A model generated the notes under the pieces. It saw only the letters and a program-made list of their open reading frames with translations, ran no database searches and was not told the DNA's origin. Positions 1-11,362 of a stretch of 64,000 nucleotides of DNA are shown piece by piece. Position 1 is the first letter of the stretch. Each line of letters opens with the position of its first letter. The translations under genes were made by a program, and so were the position numbers. The stretch comes from Lichina pygmaea. Taxonomy: Eukaryota > Ascomycota > Lichinomycetes > Lichinales > Lichinaceae. The stretch lies in contig OY730172.1 of the NCBI GenBank assembly GCA_963422465.1, positions 2,728,001 to 2,792,000 of the forward strand, read 5' to 3'.

Positions 1-1025
1 ACTTCACACTGGCTTGCCGTCTCCGATATTCATCTACGTTCCCCCTTGGCCTCACTGTATTGTTTTCATTGTTTCCATTGTCTTCATTGTCACTGTCGTT
101 GTCATTGTATATCTCGCGCGTCTGCACGTCTCTTTTGATAGGCGGGGAGGGGGGAGGGGGCGGAGGGAGCAGAGTAATAGGGGGTTCTGTGCACTGTAGC
201 GTTCTCTACATGACCTTCTACGATACGAGAGCGGTACATTTACGTGTACGTGTACTCGTACGGTACAGGCATGCTATGGAGGTATACTGTCCGCGGAAGA
301 TGTCACTGCTCTACGTTTCCATATACTTCTCCTCCTGCTGTGTACTGTACTATCCTGTACGGTACTCTATACTTGCCCTGTTCTGTCCTGTCCTGTCCTG
401 TCCTGTCCAGCCCTGCACTGTGTTGTGCTGTACCGTACTCTCTACGTACTCTGTACTTGTCCTGTCCAGTCCTGTACGGTCCTGTTCTATCCTGTTCTGT
501 ACAGTTCTGTCCTGTATAGTCCTGTTCAGTTCTGTCCTGTGGTTGTACAGTGCTGTTACGCACATACTCTATCGTGCTCCACTATCCTGTCCTGATAGCA
601 CTGTATTGTACCCTACGACATTCCTCGTTCAGTGTGTCTTTGAAGAGGCACCAGCACCAGACGGATACCACTGCTCGGAGGGAAACCACGAACGTCTACG
701 GGTAGCGCTGCTTGGGCGGCACGGGAGGGCGTGGACAGCCTGGAGGGGCGCTTGCAGGGTGGTCAACGTATATGAACGAGGCACGTCCATGAATGAGGCA
801 TGTCCGTGAGTAAGCGACGTCCATGGGTAAGCCACGTACGGTACATAGCATTACGAGTAGTACCTACTAGGCAGCCAAGGTAGCAGATGGGATTGGTAGA
901 GTATATGACGTGCCATGTGCGTGGCAACAAGCTGAGCTAGATAAGTACAGAGGTATTGAACGTGCCTGGCGCTCTAAAGTACTGTACGTACACCACAGGG
1001 GTTGGCGAGGGGGTGTCGGGCGTCA
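1..1025. other. Gene-free stretch with CCTGT-type simple repeats
   Basis: No credible gene. Positions about 350-560 are a degenerate tandem array of CCTGT/TCCTG pentamers, interspersed with GTACTGTAC-like words. Long open frames on both strands here come from the repeat and give low-complexity Ser/Cys/Pro/Val or Thr/Gln/Arg/Asp strings. A G-rich run lies at about 143-170. From 760 to 840 short imperfect copies of a word like ATGAGGCACGTCC repeat. Confidence 0.6.
350..560. repeat. Degenerate CCTGT pentanucleotide array
   Basis: Repeated CCTGT units, at first perfect (about 385-408) and then diverged, with CTGTAC spacers. Length-variable microsatellite DNA. The open frames across it are artefacts of the period. 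Confidence 0.8.
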
Positions 1026-2792
1026 TCATCCTCCCGTTGCTTCGCGATAGAAGGAGATGCTTCGGTTGGCGCCGGCCACGACGAAGCGTTCGCTCGTTCG
1101 ATATCGACTGGTAGATGGCGCTGCCGCCGCCGCCGCCGCCGAGGTTGATGATGATGATGACGATATCGATGTTGTGGACGTCGATGTCGCTGCTGGAAGG
1201 GCGGAGCCAGGGGCTGGAGGAAGCCACTTGACGCTCCAAATCGGCTTGTCCGTCGTCGCCTCCGAGTGGGTGGCGACGCATTCGCGCCGTTCGGTAGACC
1301 AGACTTTGAGTTTCCCGTCAAAGGATCTGGCTCAGAGGGTCAAGACCGGTGGCTTTGCGTCGGGGAGTGGACGAGCCGAGGACCGTAGATTGCGTGATTG
1401 AAAGTGGTGGGATGGATGCAGCAGAGAACTCACCCGCTGAGCAGATGCTCCCCCGTGTAGTTCCAGTCCACGGACATGATCCACGCCGCATGACCTGTCA
1501 GGTTCACGACCTGTTCCCCGGAACGCACGTCGTAGAGCGCAATGACGGTGGCGTCACCCGCCGCGGCCAGAAGCTTGCTGGCGGGCGAAAAGGCCACGGT
1601 GCGGGCGGGTTTGATGAGACCTGAAGCTGTGTAAGGTGATGCTTCTTCGCTGACCATGGGAGTGGAATGGAGCACGAGGATGTGACCGGCAGGCAGTGCG
1701 GAGGAGCAACGTCGAGGACGTGGATTCTAGGAAACAGAGCCTTTTGATGTAGCAAGGGAGATTCAAAGTAGCACGATGGGTGCTCACCGAGCAGCGAATG
1801 CAACAACCTCCCAGAGTCGTTGTTGAAGATGTAGACCCCGCCGTTCTCGTGGCCGGAAGCCGTGAATCTTCCATCAGCGGACTGTCGTAGAGCAGAAGAG
1901 GACAGACATCAGCACATCTCGTCCTACGCCACACTCCAACCCAGCCCTCCCCGGGTCCATATCTCATAGGATTCAAAGAACCGACCAGATCGATGCACAT
2001 GCCAAAACTCCCCTTGGTGTCGTACTGTCTGATCTTCTCGCCTCGACTCGCCGTGTCCCAGACGTTGATACGGCCATCGTACGTCGTGCTCGCTAGGTAC
2101 TGGCCGTCTTCGGACAGAGCCAGAGCCCAGACCTCCCCGGCCTTGTTGCCATCTGCGTGTCCCGGCCCATGCGTCAGCCGATGACTTGACCTCGACGAGG
2201 GCATACAAGGACCGGAAGTAGCTTCAGAGGAGCCGCACGACTCGGGGGACAACACGAAAGGGGCAAGGAAGGAGAGATGCACACCTACAACGCTCCCGTC
2301 GTCCCTCCACTGCTCTTCTCCCCTCTTGACACTGCCCTCGGCTGCCTGCATGCGGGACGCATCGTTCTGGGCCCCGCCATCGCCGGGAGGACGGGGGGAG
2401 CAGGTCCACAGTCTGACCTCCCCGCCGAACCCCACGCTGGCCGCTCGTTTTCCGTCCTTGCTCGTCACGGCATGGTGGCAGCCGAGCTTGTGCGCGCCCT
2501 TCAGCGTCTGCACCGGCGGGAAGTCGGCGTCGTAGGTCGAGTGTAGCTTCAGGGACGACCCTCCCGACGCCGAAAGGATCTGCGTCGGTGTCACCGCGAG
2601 GGAGAAGATATCGGTGTTGTGGGCTGGGTGGAGACCATCATTAGCGGGTGAAGAGGAGAATGATAGGGAGGTCTCGAATCAGAGCTCACCTTCTTCGATC
2701 GTGTGTGTTACAAGGTATTGTTTCGACTTGGGCTGGGTCAGCTAAAAGTCCAGCTATCGGCCGGGGCGAGGTGGTTCTGATCCTTTTACCAT
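1026..2792 (-). CDS. SKI8: WD40 protein Ski8/Rec14 (WDR61 family)
   Basis: Predicted WD-repeat scaffold. In the known family, Ski8 is the beta-propeller subunit that holds the Ski2-Ski3 complex for 3'-5' mRNA decay by the cytoplasmic exosome; in several fungi it also acts in meiotic recombination (Rec14). Seven coding exons: 2790-2792, 2690-2732, 2285-2623, 1986-2152, 1788-1881, 1434-1620, 1026-1326; 377 residues. The start MPKSKQYLVTHTIEEAH, WD signatures such as YDGRINVWD and FDGKLKVWS, and the end ISFYREATGG match Pezizomycotina homologues. The first coding exon holds only the ATG. Donor 1985-1984 is GTCGGT. A Ser/Ala-rich insertion, including poly-Ser and poly-Ala, lies in the last blade (near 1110-1190). 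Identity is secure; the ATG-only exon is inferred from phase and consensus. Confidence 0.9.
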
Positions 2793-3072
2793 CTTGCTCC
2801 GACGATCCTAGATGCTCTAGGAGGTTCTACAGCGTAGTCTTCGAGCTGTTTCTTGCAGGGCTGAGAAGATGAAATCCAGCCGGGCACTCGAGTTGCTTGT
2901 ATTGCATCTGACGCAAAGGCCGTAACGACGCTTGCTCTATCTACAACGAACAACAATGCCGTCCAGCACAACTCCATTTCCAATGCCACAATGCCGATGC
3001 TAATGCACGCTACAGACGTCCCAGGCAACGACGCTGGAATCGCAACCTTGACAGAGCCTCTGACCGGATCCC

Positions 3073-3599
3073 CTACGTCTTCTCCGCCGCCGTGGTCTCT
3101 GAAGGCTTGTCCTTGCCCTTCCACATGTGCTGGATGTCTGAGCGGTCGTCAACCACATTGTGATGCAGCGGGCTGGCAAGATCGTTGCTCTCAGGATCAG
3201 CGTACCTTTTACACAATGGAAACACAAGACGTGGGCACGCTTGATGCCGCCACAAGCAGGGCACTTGACGAGCTCCGTCACGTCCTTGAGGGCCTTGCCC
3301 GTCAGCTGCCTCTTCCGGGTTCTCGAATGCGTCGTCTTCTTCTTTGGCACCGCTCGCAGGATCGACTCCCAGACGTCTTGAAGGAGCGAAGGTATTCGTA
3401 GCGGCAGCAACGACAGCACCGCCAACCGTGGGTATGCTAGTCGGAAGTTCGAGTTCGCCGGAAGGAGGTTTGTCGTTGGCCGGATGCTGGACACAGGCCG
3501 GGCAAGTTGGAGACGTAGGAGAGGTAACCTCCATCGAAGCCAGAGACTGGGTTGTAGTGAAGCCATGTCGGCGATGGCAATGGCGACCAAGCTCTGCAC
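3073..3599 (-). CDS. MRPL32: Mitochondrial large-subunit ribosomal protein bL32m
   Basis: Structural protein of the mitochondrial 54S ribosomal subunit. Two exons, 3206-3599 and 3073-3137, 152 residues. The bL32 core starts at VPKKKTTHSRTRKR (residues 84-97), just where the family has its maturation site after a long basic presequence. A zinc ribbon follows, with Cys113, Cys116, Cys126 and Cys129 (CPAC and CFHC). Residues 1-83 are Leu/Arg-rich with few acidic residues, as expected for mitochondrial import. An internal ATG (residue 12) could also start translation. The gene is divergent from CDC10, with 311 bases between the two start codons that probably contain both promoters. Confidence 0.88.
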
Positions 3600-3910
3600 C
3601 CGTGACGACGGCGATGAGAGGCGGGACGGGTGACTAATCAGCGGCTATTGAGATTTGCCGAACAATTCAATTGTCCGGCGACGTGCCTTGCGCTAAGCCG
3701 TAAACGGACTAGCGTTTCGGGACCCCTTTCATCCTAGATTGATCAGGCCCGAACGGGGAATTTTCTGTTTGATCTCGACCGACGGAATCGCAACGGGCGT
3801 CCAGCTGTCGAACGACCAAGCAGACTTCCCTCGTTCCTGAGACGGCCGCGTTCGATTCACCGAACAGTCTGCGCATCGTTGACCGTCGCAAGACACCCTT
3901 TCGGGCTCAA

Positions 3911-5410
3911 ATGGCGGCCGCTACCACCAATGCCGCGTCGGCGGCGGTCTTTCCTCGGAGCCATGTCGGCTTCGATAGCATCACGTCGCAGATCGAGCGG
4001 AAGCTGCTGAAGCGCGGCTTTCAATTCAATGTCATCTGCGTCGGTACGGCATCGAGCACCTGGCCGCGACGGATCGCTCGAGACTGACCACGCTGGACGC
4101 AGGCCAAACCGGGCTGGGAAAGTCGACGCTCATCAACACCATCTTCGCGTCGCACCTGATCGACTCCAAAGGGCGCGTCACGCCAGACGAGCCGATCCGG
4201 TCGACGACCGAGATTCAAGCAGTGTCTCACAGTGGGTGTCTCGCCGCTCGTCGGACCGGTAGGAAGCTGATTGGACGGCAGTCATCGAGGAGAATGGCGT
4301 CCGTCTACGGCTCAACATCGTCGACACGCCGGGATATGGCGACCTCGTGAACAACGACAAATGGTGACTTCCTGTCGATAGGCTTGGTGCCGCCAGCGTA
4401 GCTGACTCGGCCAGCTGGGATCCCATCGTCAAGTACATCAAGGACCAGCACTCGGCATACCTCCGCAAGGAGCTCACGGCGCATCGAGAACGCTACGTGC
4501 AGGATACCCGAATCCACTGCTGTCTCTTCTTCATCCAGCCGTCGGGACACTCGTGCGTTTCCTAGTTACGCTGCCAGACAATGCAAGACGGCGCCTGACC
4601 GATCTGCTGCAGACTCAAGCCAATCGACATTGTCGTGCTGAAGAAGCTCTCTGACGTGGTCAACGTCGTGCCGGTCATCGCCAAGGCCGACTCTCTGACG
4701 CTGGAAGAACGAGCAGCCTTCAAAGAGCGGGTGAGTCTTTCTACATCTCGTTGCTGTCTGAGGCAGTCTCGTTGACTCGAACGCCAGATCAAGGAGGAAT
4801 TCGAGTTCCACAACCTGAAGATGTATCCTTACGACAACGACGAGCTCGACGAGGAGGAGCGTGCGCTGAACTCGCAGATCAAGGTTGGCTACAAGGGCTG
4901 TCTGGGCCGTCCATCGGCTCGACGTACGTGCCGTCGCTAACCACCAGCCGTCGTCCTTCCCAGCACATGGTCCCCTTTGCCGTCGTCGGGTCCGAGAAGA
5001 ACATTGTCGTGAACGGCAAGCACGTGCGAGGCCGTCAGAACCGCTGGGGTATCATCAACGGTATGTTCCTACCTTGTCTCGTTCCTGCCTTGACCGAATC
5101 AGAATCCCCCCCCCCCCAAAGGCGAGTATATACTCGGTACCACACGGCTGACCTCGTCAAACAACACTGCACAGTCGAGGACGAAAACCACTGCGAATTC
5201 GTCTACCTGCGCAACTTCCTTACGCGCACGCACCTGCAAGACCTGATCGAGACGACGTCCCAGATCCACTACGAGGCCTTCCGGTCCAGGCAGCTCGTCG
5301 CGCTCAAGGACAGCACCCAGCAGGGCGGCAGCCGTCCGATCTCGCCGGCAGCCGACCGCGAGCTCAGTCGACAGAGCCAGCGCATGACGATGAACGGGTA
5401 CGGGCCTTGA
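3911..5410 (+). CDS. CDC10: Septin Cdc10
   Basis: GTP-binding septin; in fungi Cdc10 is a core subunit of septin rods and rings at septa and bud or hyphal necks. Eight exons: 3911-4043, 4103-4231, 4282-4363, 4415-4552, 4613-4730, 4788-4883, 4964-5060, 5175-5410; 342 residues. N-terminal [20 protein letters not shown] is diagnostic for the Cdc10 group. The P-loop GQTGLGKS (about 45-52), switch DTPG (101-104) and base-specificity AKAD (184-187) are intact. The septin-unique element follows ([20 protein letters not shown]). As in Cdc10 of other fungi there is no C-terminal coiled coil: the protein ends about 35 residues after the septin-unique element. The last intron carries a short C run. Confidence 0.93.
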
Positions 5411-6090
5411 GAGGGTGGGACCGTCCCAAGGGGGACGGTGATGAATGCAGTGTTGGGGTGGGGAATTGGAGCGCAAGTGCCGCGGGAACAAGTCTCGAAC
5501 AGGAAGAGACATGGAAGACGGAGCACGCAGAGATCAGTTGCAGTCGCTACATAAAAAGGCAACTCGATCTTCTGTCCCCCGATCTTTCTCCACATTCTCC
5601 CTAATCGGCCGTATCTTCATCTCCTTCCAACTTCGGTCCTACATATCTACCACCCGAATCCCCCTCTTCTTTCATTTTCCGTCTTTTCTTCCATCCTGCC
5701 ACACTTTTTATCCCCCTGAATCTCTCCTTTCATTCTTTCGTTCTTTCATTCTTTCGAGTTTCTTTGCGATTGTGCTTGTGGCTTACTCAGGTCAGTTCAG
5801 GTCAGGTCAGGTCAGATCAGATGACAATCCTATCGGACAGAACAAGATCTGATCCTTAATTCTACCAGCTCCTATTCCCCATCAGATCACACCAGACAGA
5901 CGGACAGACCACACATCTCATCCCAATATCCCATCGGATCTACATTCATTGCTCAGATCTCACCGCGTCAGCTCCTACTAGATCCTACTAGATCCTACCC
6001 CAGATCATCCTTCCATCTTTAGCGACAAGTATAGAAAGGTGGAAGACGTGCTTCTTCTCTCTTTTATCCAGGGTGGTTGTTTTGGGAAAA

Positions 6091-6116
6091 GGGGGGGGGG
6101 GGGGGGGGGGGGGGGG
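6091..6116. repeat. Poly-G run
   Basis: 26 consecutive G residues on the + strand, followed by further G-rich sequence. One of more than a dozen long G or C homopolymers in this window. Confidence 0.95.
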
Positions 6117-6425
6117 AGGGGGAGAGAGACGGGATTGGAAGGGAGAAGCGGAAGAGAGAGTATCGTTCTTCTGCCACTGTGCTGGCTTTGATGATTTTTC
6201 AAGTCAGATGCTACGATTACTCGTGAGATGACAAGGTGTGTACTGTAGAGTTAGCACGAGTAGGTACGGATGTAAGATAGGTGCAGTACTCGTAGATGCA
6301 GATGCAGTGGATACAGTAGATGGATATGTACGTACAGTACTTCCATAGGTAGATGATACCTGTACCAGGTAAACGCAGATGGGCAGGTATGGAGACAAAG
6401 AAGCAGTGAGACAAAGAGGCAGGTA

Positions 6426-6602
6426 CAGTGGCACGACACAAGTCTGCGTACACCTTCATACATAATCTACCTCGGGTTAGTCCGGAGGACCAATACATCA
6501 TCAACTCGCTGCCGTGACTGTTACTCTGATTCTGTCGCAGTACTTAAGAAGATAGCAGCTGATGCGTTGTACCGGTGTACGCAGACTTGTGTCGCGACAC
6601 TG
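6426..6602. mobile_element. MITE family A, copy 1 (177 bp)
   Basis: Miniature inverted-repeat element flanked by TA dinucleotides (6424-6425, 6603-6604). Its ends are inverted copies of CAGTGGCACGACACAAGTCT, continuing into GCGTACACC. Compared with copy 3 (13327-13502) it lies in opposite orientation and is very similar over its whole length. The TA duplication and CAGTG ends suggest mobilisation by a Tc1/mariner-pogo type transposase. It has no coding capacity. Confidence 0.9.
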
Positions 6603-6799
6603 TAAGTATGGAAGTATAGAGTTGATCATGCTCTGCTCTACTGTAACTCTTCTCTCAAGCCACTGCAAGCCACTGCAAAGCTATTGCAAGCCACAAAGTG
6701 TACTGTACTCGTAGGTCTCGTACGTACCGGAACGGTGTAAACTTCCGGAGTACAGAGTTACTAATTGACACAGTCTATCGCAACCTACATACGTACAAG

Positions 6800-6905
6800 C
6801 ACACCATCCACAAGAAGCACGTTATCATCCACAAGAAGTGTATCATCACGAAGAGAATCATCACGAAGCGTATCGTCACGAAGAAGGGTGTCATCCATAG
6901 GAAGC
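6800..6905. repeat. Minisatellite of about 15-base units
   Basis: Diverged tandem units related to ATCATCACGAAGAGA and ATCATCCACAAGAAG. Open in several frames, giving HKK/TKR-type or DDTL-type repeats, but I see no gene around it. Confidence 0.7.
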
Positions 6906-7111
6906 TGTGGAGGCCTGTCATTCATGAGGAGCATTAGAAAGACCATCTTCACCTTTCGCACATGACCTTTTGATGCATTCAAGCCGTGACCGAGTACTCC
7001 GTACCCCGCAGTCCCTGATGATTCCAACTCCAGACTCTTCTAGTACCGTGCGTGCGCTGCATCAGTGCTTCGAACACGACTCACCCTGGACCTTTCCAAC
7101 CCCGGCCCTGG

Positions 7112-8449
7112 TCACGGCTCACGCGGCCCCGACCCGCCGTCCTTCGCCGCGAAGATAAAGTCGCGCAGCTCCTTGTAGGCCGTGTCGAGGTCGTCGTTGA
7201 CGACAACGGCGTCGTGCACGTCGGCCGTCTGGGCGTAGTCCAGCTCGCGACGGGCCTGGTCGAGGCGTTTGGCGAGGCCTTCTTCGTCTTCGGTGGCCCT
7301 CCCGCGCAGACGCTTCTCGAGGATGTCGAGCGAGGGCGGAGCGAGGAACAAGAAGCGCGCGTCGAGGTCGGTGTGCTTGACTTGTTTGACGCCCTGGGTG
7401 CAAAGGGTCGGATTGGGTTTGGATCGGTCATCCCGGCCGGCTGAAGATGTGGGGGCTGAAGGAAAATGGGGATTGGGATTGGGAGTCACGGGAGCTTGTG
7501 GACGGAGGAAAGAGAAGACGGACACGGCTTAGGAGAGGGGAGGAAATTCGAAAAGAAATCGAGAAAGCAGAGCTTTACGGACACAACCTGGGATTCGACG
7601 AGAGACGGACACGTACCTCCATCTCGATGTCCAAGATGCATGTCCGGCCCTTGGACGCCACGTCCTTGACGGCAGCGACGCTGGTGCCGTAGAAGTTGCT
7701 TGAGAACTGCGCGTGTTCGATGAAGGCGCCCTCGTCGATGAGCCGGCGGAAGTCATCCTTGCTCACAAAGTGGTATTCCCGGCCGTTCTCTTCGCCGGGT
7801 CTTGGGGAACGTGTTGTGTCTGATCGGGAGGTCCGAGGATAAGCTGATGTTGTCGGCCTGGTTGGGTAGGAGCGGAGATGCAAATGACAGGTACGTCGTG
7901 GACAAGACTGGCCGAACAGAGTGCTGGATGACAGCCTTGAGAAGTGGAGGACACGAGAATTGAATGAACGCGTTGTTGATTGAATTGGAGAGTGAGCATG
8001 GCATCGCATGGGCAATTCACAGCCAAGAACCGTGGAATGAAGAGCATCATTCCATGTAAAACAGGTCATGATCCTCCAGATGCAGCCCGTGCTCCCACAG
8101 CAGCAGAATCCCTCAGACGCCGAATCCTCCAAACTCACAACCCTCCCCAGCCTCTCCAACCGACTCAACAAGCCCGTGAAACATATGAAAAAGACCACCA
8201 CTCACGAGACACGGAGAAGCCAAAGAGATGCGGATGATCCGCGAAGAGTCTCTTGAGCAACGTCGACTTACCGGCCCCGCTAGGACCGGAGATGACAATG
8301 GGCCGGAGAGGAGGCGCGGCCGCATCGGCCGTGGTAGAAAGTGACACGCTATGGTCGACTGCACAACGTGCATCCCTTCTCGCTGGCCGAGACATCCTGG
8401 AAGAGAGAGGATGCCGGCCAGGCCAGGGCGAGTCAGTTGCTGGTTCCAT
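7112..8449 (-). CDS. GUK1: Guanylate kinase
   Basis: Phosphorylates GMP to GDP with ATP. Three exons: 8206-8449, 7617-7819, 7112-7393; 242 residues. The P-loop GPSGAGKS is at about 55-62. The GMP-binding region reads [20 protein letters not shown], followed by FYGTS and the ILDIEMEGVKQVK strand. The lid has [17 protein letters not shown] and the end [16 protein letters not shown] fits the family. The N-terminus is about 50 residues longer than in yeast and rich in Arg, Ser and Ala. A second ATG at residue 19 may be the true start, or the extension may be a weak mitochondrial presequence. Confidence 0.93.
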
Positions 8450-8515
8450 GGACGTACATGTCGGGAGACGGTCTTTCTCTCCATCTCTCGCTCTCTTCTT
8501 CGATGCCCTCAGGGT

Positions 8516-9257
8516 TCACGGAGGATGACTTGCGAAAGAGGACACAATGTCATGACGTCTGACATCTGGCATTTGGTACGGTATCTGACATCTGAAATCT
8601 GACATGTGCCATCTATCCGGACAGCTCGTTCCGTTCGCTCGCTGACTGACCGACGAGCGCGCATTCGATGCGCCGGACCCAACAGGATAAAAATCAGCTC
8701 TTACCGGGACCCATGGCTGTAGCAGTAGCTCTGGGCCGCAATGCCCTCGTGCCGGGCCTACTCTCGCTGCTACTCCTCCCGGTGCTGATGCTGCTGGTTG
8801 TCGTGCTGGCCCTGGCGTTGGCGCTGATGATGCCCTGTAGCCCGCCCGGATCCAAGCAAGAAAGCGGTCGTGCGGCACCCGTGGCGATGGATGTAGTCGT
8901 TGCTCTCTTGACCGTCGCTGACCCTGTGCGAGATTCCCAGCGGACGCGAGTCGAAGATGCAGTGAGGCCGGCGATCGAGGACCTATACATGTACGACACG
9001 ACGCCCCCTCCGTTCGCGCGTCTGCTGTGGACGGTGTGTACCGACTTGGACGGCCATGACGCAGTTGGGAGGGAGGGGGGTGCCGGCGGGGTTCCGTTGG
9101 GTTGGAGATGACTAAGGCACTTGCGTTGGTGCGGTTGCTCAGGTACGAGAGTACTAGGATGAACACTGTAGCCTTGATGGCAGTACTGGTGAGACACATG
9201 CTCAACATCCCTCGCCGTCTGTCCTGTGACGTCCCCGGCCACATCTCCGCCTGACAT
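8516..9257 (-). CDS. Doubtful open frames upstream of GUK1
   Basis: Two overlapping minus-strand frames (8516-9244, 8694-9257) and one plus frame (8668-9111) are open. The 242-codon minus frame begins with a hydrophobic stretch resembling a signal peptide (ATVFILVLSYLSN), but the rest is Arg/Pro/Ser-rich and resembles translated GC-rich non-coding DNA. I recognise no domain. A short secreted protein with an intron is possible, but I cannot support a model. Confidence 0.15.
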
Positions 9258-9643
9258 CCCCTTTTGATGACTCTTCGACGTGTCCGCCTTTATACCCTCC
9301 GATAATTGCGCTCCAAGCCATATCGTACTTCATCCGCCGCTCGAGGGATATATCCCCAAGCCGCCCGTCTAGCTCCCTTTGCCTCCCTCAGACAGCCGTG
9401 TGCTCGCCGTCGCTCCATGGCCAAAGCCAGCGGTGCAGCCGGTCAACCGCTCCAAGAAGCTCGTCCGAGCTCTCCGGGCCCAAAGTCCCATTCAGACCCT
9501 TGCGGTATAACGATGCTTGAGATGGAAGCTGCCGATACTGCAGCGAGCGAGACGAAGAACGGCGATGCTCGACGCAACGGTTGACGGCGAGCTGTACGCC
9601 CCAGACCCAAGGAAGCCGCCGGGACTTCGCGGCCCCGTGTCCC

Positions 9644-11052
9644 TCAACTCGTCGGTGGCCGTTCGCAGACCATCTCGTCGGCGTAGGCGCGGTATCGATC
9701 CATGACGTCGGTCCACTCCATGCCGTGCGCGCCTTCCCACATCTCCCGGCCCTGCTGCGCCCCGAAGGAGTAGTGACTAGCGATAGCTTTGCCGTCGATT
9801 ACGGCATCTGCGTTCGGCGACGGTCAGCGACACCCCCCCCCCCCCCCCCCCCCTTTCTCACCGCCGAGGAGCCGGAAACTCACGCCTTCCAAGCTTCCGA
9901 GGCAGCACCTCGGTCAGGAAAGCCTCGTCGTCGCGCTCGAAAGGAAGATTGTCGAGCACATCCTTGCCGCGGATCGCGAGCAGCTGGATGCTGATGCGGT
10001 CATACTTCATGTCCCACATCCCGAGGCGATAGCTTTCGAGCGCGCCCTTCTCGAGATTCTCGAAGAAGGAGTAGTGCTGCTGCGCCGCGACGGCCCAGCT
10101 GTGCCACCCCCTGCTGGCCTTGTCGTACGTCGTCGTGGCAATCGGCGTCATGTCGTCGGGAATTCCTCTGGGAAGGGGCAGCCAGCGGTGGCCTTCAAAC
10201 GGCGCCGAGAAGTCACCCCTGTAGTTCTGATGGACGGGACCGGTCCACTGTGGAAGCTCGGACGCGCGCCAGCTGCGGTTGCGGTGGGCATGATCGGCGG
10301 CTGGCTCGAGCTCCGGGAGGTACGGATGGACGACGCCGAGATGCCAGTGCACCCAGGAGAAGGCCGGCTGGTTGATCATGTTGGCCGACACCAGCAGGTA
10401 CTCGGAGTGGTCGACGAGGGTCTTGACCAGCGACGGGAGGGCATCGTCTTCCATGTAGACCTGCAGCCGTTTGATCTGGTCAGCTCCGTCGGCCGGTGGA
10501 CGACGATCGTCCAAGGGGCGGCGCACCTACCACGTCGTCGTCGATCTTGATGTATATCGGCCCATCCTGCAGCGTCTCCCACGGTTTGCTGTAGTCCTGG
10601 GACCGGCCGTTGCTGGACTCGACCCTGACGTAGCTGGTCGTCGTCGTGAGTAGGTATTCCAGGTACTCGAGGTCGTCGGGGACGTTGGTGCGGGAGAAGA
10701 AGATGACCCTGTCGAGGAAGCCTCCGTTCTCGGCCAGATTTTTCTTGGATCGGGTCAGCCTGGTCGGTCGGCTCGAGCGGTGGCTGGCCAAGCGTTGAGC
10801 CCCTCTGAATGTTACCTTGAGGTAGCAGTCGAGGATCGACACCGACCGTTTTCGACCATAGAAGACGAGACCGACGATGGGCACTCCGGTGGGTCTCCGG
10901 ACGAGATCCGTCGCTCGATGGCCGTCGGAAGAGCCAAACAATCCGGCGACTGACGTCGAGACCTGGGCAGGAAGCAGCCTGAACCAGACGGCGAGGGCGA
11001 ACAACGAGGAGGCAAGCGCAGCGAGCGTCATCCGCGACCGAGAGAGCGACAT
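9644..11052 (-). CDS. Type II membrane glycosyltransferase-like protein (fungal family)
   Basis: Four exons: 10816-11052, 10531-10743, 9884-10460, 9644-9807; 396 residues. Residues about 8-25 form one hydrophobic anchor near the N-terminus, typical of a Golgi or ER type II protein. A Rossmann-like start (IVGLVFYGRKRSVSILDCYL) leads into KKNLAENGGFLDRV, the acidic DDD motif of KIDDDVVYMEDDALPSLV (DxD-like metal or nucleotide-sugar site), then VSANMINQP. The C-terminal part has GHRWLPLP, DDMTPIATTTYDKASRGWHS and ASHYSFGAQQG. I know this as a common uncharacterised fungal family; transferase activity is inferred from the DxD motif and topology only. The last intron holds a 21-base C run on the + strand. 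One acceptor (AAG at 10746-10744) is chosen by phase. Confidence 0.8.
9833..9853. repeat. Poly-C run inside an intron
   Basis: 21 C residues on the + strand in the last intron of the glycosyltransferase-like gene, so the transcript carries a G run there. Confidence 0.9.
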
Positions 11053-11311
11053 CCTCGTCGTGGCCGTCTACACCGAGGGGTAGTTCTGGGCGGATAGAAC
11101 AAGAAAGAGCGTCGAGCACAGGGTGAAGAAAAAGAGAAGCGCAAACCGGGGGAGGGCCGACGGGCATTCATTGGTACAGACTGCGCTACGAGGTACCTGT
11201 AGACACCCGCCATATGTACCAGTAATGTATGCCATCGTGGCCCAAGGCGGCCCGATGGGGCAAGGCATCGGAGCGTCCACCGGGTTGGTAAACGCTCCAG
11301 GTGTTTCCCCC

Positions 11312-11362
11312 GCCACGCCCGCCACGCCTGCCACGCCTGCCACGCCTGCCACGCCTGCCACG
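11312..11362. repeat. GCCACGCCT 9-mer tandem repeat
   Basis: About five to six units of GCCACGCCT/GCCACGCCC about 260 bases upstream of the glycosyltransferase-like start codon. It yields alternating Ala-Thr-Pro or Gly-Val-Ala strings in spurious frames. Confidence 0.85.

Larger units (their letters stand above)
5411..7111. other. Intergenic region with pyrimidine tracts, a MITE and a minisatellite
   Basis: Downstream of CDC10 there are CT-rich tracts and a GTCAG/TCAGG repeat near 5790-5822. A 26-base G run lies at 6091-6116, a three-copy-family MITE at 6426-6602 and a 15-base-period minisatellite near 6800-6905. No gene recognised; the open frames follow low-complexity sequence. Confidence 0.6.

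Noticed and set aside
60-809. 249-codon plus-strand open frame
   Set aside because: It crosses the CCTGT repeat array and reads as Ser/Cys/Val/Leu repeats; the opposite strand is open too for the same reason. No protein character.
8668-9111. Plus-strand frame with a 35-residue hydrophobic stretch (LLSLLLLPVLMLLVVVLAL)
   Set aside because: The hydrophobic run is the complement of Ser/Thr/Gln-rich repeats on the other strand (GCTGCTG-like DNA). No start context or homologue; not reported as a membrane protein.
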